Assembly: GCA_021153265.1 (NCBI GenBank)
Contig: JAGKTU010000042.1
Location: 1 to 18,069, forward strand
Origin: Clostridia bacterium
GTDB lineage: Bacteria > Bacillota > Clostridia > Oscillospirales > Oscillospiraceae
Length of the DNA stretch: 18,069 nt
Direction of reading: 5' to 3'
Positions 14,155-18,069 of the stretch are shown here, in pieces. The stretch's first letter is position 1. Every line of letters begins with the position of its first letter. The notes beneath the pieces were generated by a model that did no database searches, had not been told where the DNA came from, and saw only the letters and a list, made by a program, of their open reading frames with translations. The position numbers were made by a program, and so were the translations under genes.

Positions 14155-15879
14155 ATGAAACAACTTCTGAAATATATGAAGGGGTATGAGAAACAGTGCG
14201 TACTGGGGCCTTTGTTTAAGCTGCTGGAGGCTACGTTTGAATTGCTGATTCCGCTGGTTGTGGCAGCTATTGTGGATAAAGGTATCGGCAGCGGTGATGG
14301 CGGATATATTGTCAAAATGTGTCTGGTCATGGTTGCGCTGGGCGTTATCGGTCTGATCTGTGCGGTGACGGCGCAGTATTTTGCGGCTTCCGCTGCAGTG
14401 GGCGTGTCCGCCAGGCTTCGTAAAGCCGTGATGGGGCATATCATGGGTTTCAGTTATACCCAGATCGACGAAGTGGGTACGTCTACGCTGGTGACTCGGA
14501 TGACTTCCGATATCAATCAAGTGCAGAACGGCGTAAATCTGACCCTTCGGCTGCTGCTTCGGTCGCCCTTTGTGGTGTTTGGTGCTATGATTATGGCATT
14601 TACCATCGATTTTGAAGCTGCATTGGTGTTTGCAGGGGTGATCCCGATGCTGTGCATTGTGGTTTTTGGCATCATGCTGATTACCATGCCCATGTATAAG
14701 CGTGTGCAGGCTGCGCTGGACCGAGTTACGGCTGCTACGCGGCAGAATCTTGCAGGCGTCCGCGTTCTGAGGGCCTTCTGCGCAGAGGATCGGGAGAGGG
14801 AAAACTTCGCTTCTCAGACACAGGCGCTGACCCGGCGGCAGTTGGGGGCAGGCAGAATTTCTGCGCTGATGAATCCTGTGACCTTCGTGATGATCAATCT
14901 GGCTGTGATTTTGCTGGTGAAGATCGGTGCGGTGAAGGTGGAACATGGTGTGCTGACCCAAGGTCTTGTGATCGCGCTGTATAACTATATGTCCCAGATC
15001 CTGGTGGAGCTGGTGAAAATGGCAAATCTGATCATTACGATGACCAAAGCGGTTGCCTGCGCTAACCGGGTTCAGACAATTCTGGATCTGGAACAGGACC
15101 GCGCTGAGGGGGAATCGGTTGACAAGATCAGAGGTGAGATCGAATTCCGGGATGTGTCCGCCCGGTACGCCGGTGCGGCGGAGGCGTCTGTGGAAGGCAT
15201 CAGCTTCCATGCTGGGCCCGGCCAGACCATTGGTGTTATTGGCGGTACCGGCGCAGGTAAGACGACGCTGGTTAATTTGATCCCCAGACTTTATGAAGCC
15301 TATCAGGGGCAGGTGCTGATCGATGGCGTGGATGTGTCCGTTATGGATGCGCAGAAACTGCGTAGCAGTATTGGAATCGTGCCTCAAAAAGCGTTGCTGT
15401 TCCATGGAACGATCCGTGACAACCTGTGCTGGGGCAAGCAGAATGCTACTGATCAGGAGCTTTGGGATGCACTGGATACGGCACAGGCTGCGGACATGGT
15501 TCGCAGAAGGGAAGGACAGTTGGATGCCGAAGTTTCTCAGGGTGGACGCAACTTCTCCGGCGGTCAGCGTCAGCGGCTTACCATTGCCCGGGCTTTGGTG
15601 CGCAAACCGGCAATTCTGATCCTCGATGACAGCGCGTCTGCACTGGACTATGCTACCGATGCCAAGCTGCGGCAGTCTGTCCGCAATATGCCCGACCCGC
15701 CGACTACCTTCATCGTGTCCCAACGGGCGGCTTCTGTTCGGTTTGCGGATCTGATTTTGGTGCTGGACGATGGACAACTGGTGGGAAAAGGCTCCCACGA
15801 TGAGTTGATGGAGACTTGCCCGGTATATCAAGAGATTTATCACTCCCAATTTTCCAAGGAGGTGACGAATCATGCGTAA
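14155..15879 (+). CDS. ABC exporter half-transporter with degenerate ATP site (heterodimer partner 1)
   Basis: This 574-residue protein has an N-terminal six-helix membrane domain (about 15-300) and a C-terminal ATPase domain, as in MdlA/BmrC/TM287-type multidrug exporters. In the ATPase, Walker A is GGTGAGKT (363-370) and the signature FSGGQ (467-471) is canonical. Walker B reads LILDDSA, with Asp492 where the catalytic Glu should be, and the H-loop has Gln523 (VSQRAAS) in place of His. This is the known asymmetric pattern in which this subunit's Walker motifs build the non-hydrolytic site and its signature serves the partner's active site. AAGAGGTGA precedes the ATG, and a clear promoter lies just upstream. 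The stop overlaps the next gene by 8 nt. The substrate is not readable; multidrug or lipid export is typical of the family. Confidence 0.95.
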   Translation: MKQLLKYMKGYEKQCVLGPLFKLLEATFELLIPLVVAAIVDKGIGSGDGGYIVKMCLVMVALGVIGLICAVTAQYFAASAAVGVSARLRKAVMGHIMGFSYTQIDEVGTSTLVTRMTSDINQVQNGVNLTLRLLLRSPFVVFGAMIMAFTIDFEAALVFAGVIPMLCIVVFGIMLITMPMYKRVQAALDRVTAATRQNLAGVRVLRAFCAEDRERENFASQTQALTRRQLGAGRISALMNPVTFVMINLAVILLVKIGAVKVEHGVLTQGLVIALYNYMSQILVELVKMANLIITMTKAVACANRVQTILDLEQDRAEGESVDKIRGEIEFRDVSARYAGAAEASVEGISFHAGPGQTIGVIGGTGAGKTTLVNLIPRLYEAYQGQVLIDGVDVSVMDAQKLRSSIGIVPQKALLFHGTIRDNLCWGKQNATDQELWDALDTAQAADMVRRREGQLDAEVSQGGRNFSGGQRQRLTIARALVRKPAILILDDSASALDYATDAKLRQSVRNMPDPPTTFIVSQRAASVRFADLILVLDDGQLVGKGSHDELMETCPVYQEIYHSQFSKEVTNHA

Positions 15880-17617
15880 AAAGGCAGAAACAACCGCTTT
15901 ACACAAGGTTTTGGTCCGGGTTCGCCGCTATTGGGCAGGCTTGGGACTGTCGCTGATCATGGCAACCGTGCAAGTGGTTCTGTCGTTGTACATTCCCATT
16001 CTGGTGGGTAAAGCCATTGACTGTATCGTCGGGCAGGGGAATGTGGACATGGCACGCGTGGGAGAATACCTGTTTGGCGTGGCACTTTGTGCAGGCGCGG
16101 CGGCATTCGCACAATGGATCATGAGCATTACAAATAATCGGATCAGCTATCGGGTGACCCAGGATATCCGAAATGAGGCATTTTTCCACATCCAGAAGCT
16201 GCCGCTGAAGTATCTGGACAGGCACCCACAGGGCGACACCGTCAGCCGGATCATATCCGATGTGGATACCTTTGCGGACGGACTGTTGATGGGCTTTACG
16301 CAGCTGTTTACCGGTGTGATGACCATTGTGGGAACCTTACTGATCATGCTGCGGATCCACTGGGGAATCGCTTTGGTGGTGGTATTGGTTACGCCACTTT
16401 CTCTGGTGGTGGCTGGTTTTATCGCAAAAAGTACCCATTCTATGTTCCAAAAGCAGACGCAGACACGGGGTGAGCAAACGGCGCTGATCGATGAAGCCAT
16501 CGGCGGCATGAAGCTGATCCGTGCATTTGGCCATGAGGATGCGATCATGGCGCAATTTGACGATGTGAACGAGAGAGTTCGGACCTGTTCACTGAAAGCG
16601 ATCTTCTTCTCGTCCCTTACCAATCCATGCACCCGATTTGTCAACTCGGTGGTTTATGCCCTTGTGGGCCTGACCGGTGCTCTGGTTGCTATTTCCGGCG
16701 GCATTACAGTAGGCAACCTTACCAGTCTGCTGAATTATGCCAATCAGTACACCAAGCCTTTCAACGAAATTTCCGGTGTGCTTACGGAACTGCAGAATGC
16801 GCTGGCCTGCGCAGGACGGGTATTTGAACTGATCGAAGAACCTGCGGAAACACCTGATCCGAAGGATGCCGTAGAATTGGATAGGGTAGGTGGAAAGGTT
16901 GAGATCCGGGATGTGGACTTCGCTTACAACCCGGAAAAACCGCTGATTCAGAATTTCTCTCTGGATGTTGAACCGGGGCAACGAGTGGCAATTGTCGGCC
17001 CGACGGGTTGCGGCAAGACTACACTGATTAACCTGCTGATGCGCTTCTATGACCCTCAGGAGGGGAGTATCCATATAGAAGGTGTTGACACAAGGTGTAT
17101 GTCCCGCAAGGCGCTGCGGCGCAATGTGGGCATGGTACTGCAGGATACATGGCTGAAAACAGGCACGATCCGGGAGAATATTGCTATGGGCAAGCCGGAT
17201 GCCACCGATGAGGAGATCATCGAAGCAGCAAAGAAAGCGCGAGCCCACGGGTTCATTCGCAGACTTCCCAAGGGCTATGATACGCAGATTGGAGAATCCG
17301 GCGGCAATCTGTCGCAGGGTGAAAAACAGCTTCTGTGCATTGCCCGAGTGATGCTGAGCCTGCCACCCATGCTGATTCTGGATGAAGCCACTTCTTCTAT
17401 TGATACCCGGACGGAGCTGCGAATCCAGAAGGCCTTTGACACCATGATGAAGGGAAGAACCAGCTTCGTCGTGGCACACCGGTTGTCCACGATACAGGAG
17501 GCCGATGTGATCCTGGTGATGCGAAACGGTCGCGTCGTGGAGCAGGGCAATCATCAGCAGCTGCTGGAACGGCGTGGTTTCTATTCAGAACTTTACACGA
17601 GTCAGTTTGCACATTAA
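15872..17617 (+). CDS. ABC exporter half-transporter with catalytic ATP site (heterodimer partner 2)
   Basis: A 581-residue partner of the preceding gene with the same fold: six membrane helices to about residue 320, then the ATPase domain. Walker A is GPTGCGKT (376-383), Walker B is LILDEATSS with catalytic Glu505, and the H-loop is VAHRLS with His536, all canonical. The signature is the unusual LSQGE (480-484) instead of LSGGQ, which is the expected complement: it faces the partner's degenerate site. So the pair forms one hydrolytic and one mostly structural site, as in BmrCD and TM287/288. The ATG at 15872 lies within ATGCGTAA and overlaps the upstream stop. A near-perfect ribosome binding site, AAGGAGGTGA, lies inside the end of the first gene, so both subunits should be made in balance. 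A 12-bp hairpin follows the stop. Confidence 0.95.
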   Translation: MRKKAETTALHKVLVRVRRYWAGLGLSLIMATVQVVLSLYIPILVGKAIDCIVGQGNVDMARVGEYLFGVALCAGAAAFAQWIMSITNNRISYRVTQDIRNEAFFHIQKLPLKYLDRHPQGDTVSRIISDVDTFADGLLMGFTQLFTGVMTIVGTLLIMLRIHWGIALVVVLVTPLSLVVAGFIAKSTHSMFQKQTQTRGEQTALIDEAIGGMKLIRAFGHEDAIMAQFDDVNERVRTCSLKAIFFSSLTNPCTRFVNSVVYALVGLTGALVAISGGITVGNLTSLLNYANQYTKPFNEISGVLTELQNALACAGRVFELIEEPAETPDPKDAVELDRVGGKVEIRDVDFAYNPEKPLIQNFSLDVEPGQRVAIVGPTGCGKTTLINLLMRFYDPQEGSIHIEGVDTRCMSRKALRRNVGMVLQDTWLKTGTIRENIAMGKPDATDEEIIEAAKKARAHGFIRRLPKGYDTQIGESGGNLSQGEKQLLCIARVMLSLPPMLILDEATSSIDTRTELRIQKAFDTMMKGRTSFVVAHRLSTIQEADVILVMRNGRVVEQGNHQQLLERRGFYSELYTSQFAH

Positions 17618-17622
17618 ATAGA

Positions 17623-17650
17623 GAATCCCTTCGCAATAGCGAAGGGATTC
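17623..17650 (+). terminator. Terminator hairpin after the ABC exporter operon
   Basis: GAATCCCTTCGC (17623-17634) pairs perfectly with GCGAAGGGATTC (17639-17650) around an AATA loop. The T-run is short (CTTTGC). It starts 5 bases after the ABC stop codon and is followed by a second hairpin facing rplL. Confidence 0.82.
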
Positions 17651-17662
17651 CTTTGCATAAAG

Positions 17663-17691
17663 AAACAGCCGCCGAAATCGGCGGCTGTTTT
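17663..17691. terminator. Terminator of rplL (works on the minus strand, possibly both)
   Basis: AAACAGCCGCCGA (17663-17675) and TCGGCGGCTGTTT (17678-17690) are perfect complements, 13 bp with a 2-base centre; in practice the loop opens to about 4 bases. On the minus strand the stem ends in TTTCTTT. It lies 21 bases past the rplL stop. Confidence 0.85.
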
Positions 17692-17711
17692 GAAATTTGA
17701 GAAGAGATAAA

Positions 17712-18069
17712 TTACTTGATCTCAGCCTCGGCGCCAGCGGCCTTCAGCTCCTCAACCAGCTTCTCTGCGTCTTCCTTGGAGATAGCTTCCTTCAGGGTCT
17801 TGGGGCAGTTGTCGACCAGATCCTTAGCGTCCTTCAGGCCCAGGCCGGTAGCAGCGCGGACAACCTTGATGACGCCCAGCTTGGAAGCGCCAGCGGACTT
17901 CAGGATGACGTCGAACTCGGTCTTCTCCTCGACCTCAACAGCAGCGGCAGCGGGAGCAGCAACAGCAGCGGCAGCGGCGGAAACACCGAAAACTTCCTCC
18001 AGGGTGTGAACGAGCTCGGACAGCTCCAGAACAGTCAGTTCCTTAACCTGCTCAACCAGAGCAGTGATC
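17712..18069 (-). CDS. rplL: 50S ribosomal protein L7/L12, all but the extreme N-terminus
   Basis: L7/L12 forms the flexible stalk of the large ribosomal subunit that recruits translation factors. The window holds the last 118 codons plus one base, ending at TAA (17712-17714); a full protein is about 120-125 residues, so only a few N-terminal residues lie beyond the edge. The dimerisation domain ([16 protein letters not shown]) comes first, then the Ala-rich hinge, then the factor-binding domain with [51 protein letters not shown] and the C-terminal [13 protein letters not shown]. Codon use is strongly biased (GCT, AAG, CTG, GTT), as for a highly expressed gene. rplJ is expected upstream, outside the window. 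It is convergent with the ABC exporter operon. Confidence 0.97.
   Translation of the reverse strand, partial: ITALVEQVKELTVLELSELVHTLEEVFGVSAAAAAVAAPAAAAVEVEEKTEFDVILKSAGASKLGVIKVVRAATGLGLKDAKDLVDNCPKTLKEAISKEDAEKLVEELKAAGAEAEIK

Noticed and set aside
14035..15906. A 623-codon open frame on the minus strand opposite the first ABC exporter gene
   Set aside because: It is the antisense of a gene with full ABC motifs, runs through the tRNA promoter, has a His/Gln/Arg-rich low-complexity composition and no ribosome binding site. It is an artefact of codon bias.
1..18069. A mobile element, prophage, CRISPR array or defence island
   Set aside because: There are no transposase, integrase or cas genes, no direct repeat array and no attachment-site duplication beside the tRNA; the content is housekeeping and envelope genes.

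Overview
The window looks like a chromosomal segment from an uncultured, probably gut-associated, member of the Clostridia (Oscillospiraceae/Ruminococcaceae-like). The reasons are the strong AGGAGG-type ribosome binding sites, a T-box riboswitch in front of pheST, a MazF very close to Bacillus EndoA, a GerM-like lipoprotein, a DacF-type carboxypeptidase and a clostridial-style heterodimeric ABC exporter. It is dense, ordinary chromosome. I see no phage, transposon, CRISPR array or other mobile element, and no clear undescribed system.

Layout. 1-2545 (minus): pheT (5' part only) and pheS behind a T-box leader with a near-consensus promoter. 2574-6536 (plus): a divergent promoter drives an M32 carboxypeptidase, a stand-alone NAD(P)H-hydrate dehydratase (nnrD), a lipoprotein, an orphan MazF-type endoribonuclease and a small unknown protein. 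This run resembles the Bacillus nnrD/ydcC/alr/ndoAI/ndoA neighbourhood with alr and the antitoxin removed. 6556-10353 (minus): a tight operon of a ComEA-like helix-hairpin-helix protein, an OmpR-family response regulator, a membrane histidine kinase, a GerMN-like lipoprotein and exonuclease III. 10406-13930 (plus): D-Ala-D-Ala carboxypeptidase with a missing KTG motif, family 4 uracil-DNA glycosylase, and a membrane-anchored alpha/beta hydrolase, closed by a terminator. 13939-14084 (minus): tRNA-Thr(CGU) with its own consensus promoter and a hairpin. 14100-17650 (plus): two overlapping ABC half-exporters forming a heterodimer with one degenerate and one canonical ATP site. 17663-18069 (minus): the end of rplL (ribosomal protein L7/L12).

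How the parts fit. pheST and rplL belong to translation, and pheST is predicted to be controlled by uncharged tRNA-Phe. xth and udg are DNA repair genes riding in operons with envelope genes. The two-component system sits between ComEA-like and GerM-like exported proteins, so an envelope or developmental role is a reasonable guess but not shown. The points most worth a second look are the mazF gene with no antitoxin, the PBP-type carboxypeptidase lacking KTG, the ribosome binding site buried in a 12-bp hairpin at 6102-6137, and the 16-nt palindrome in the dacF-like leader.
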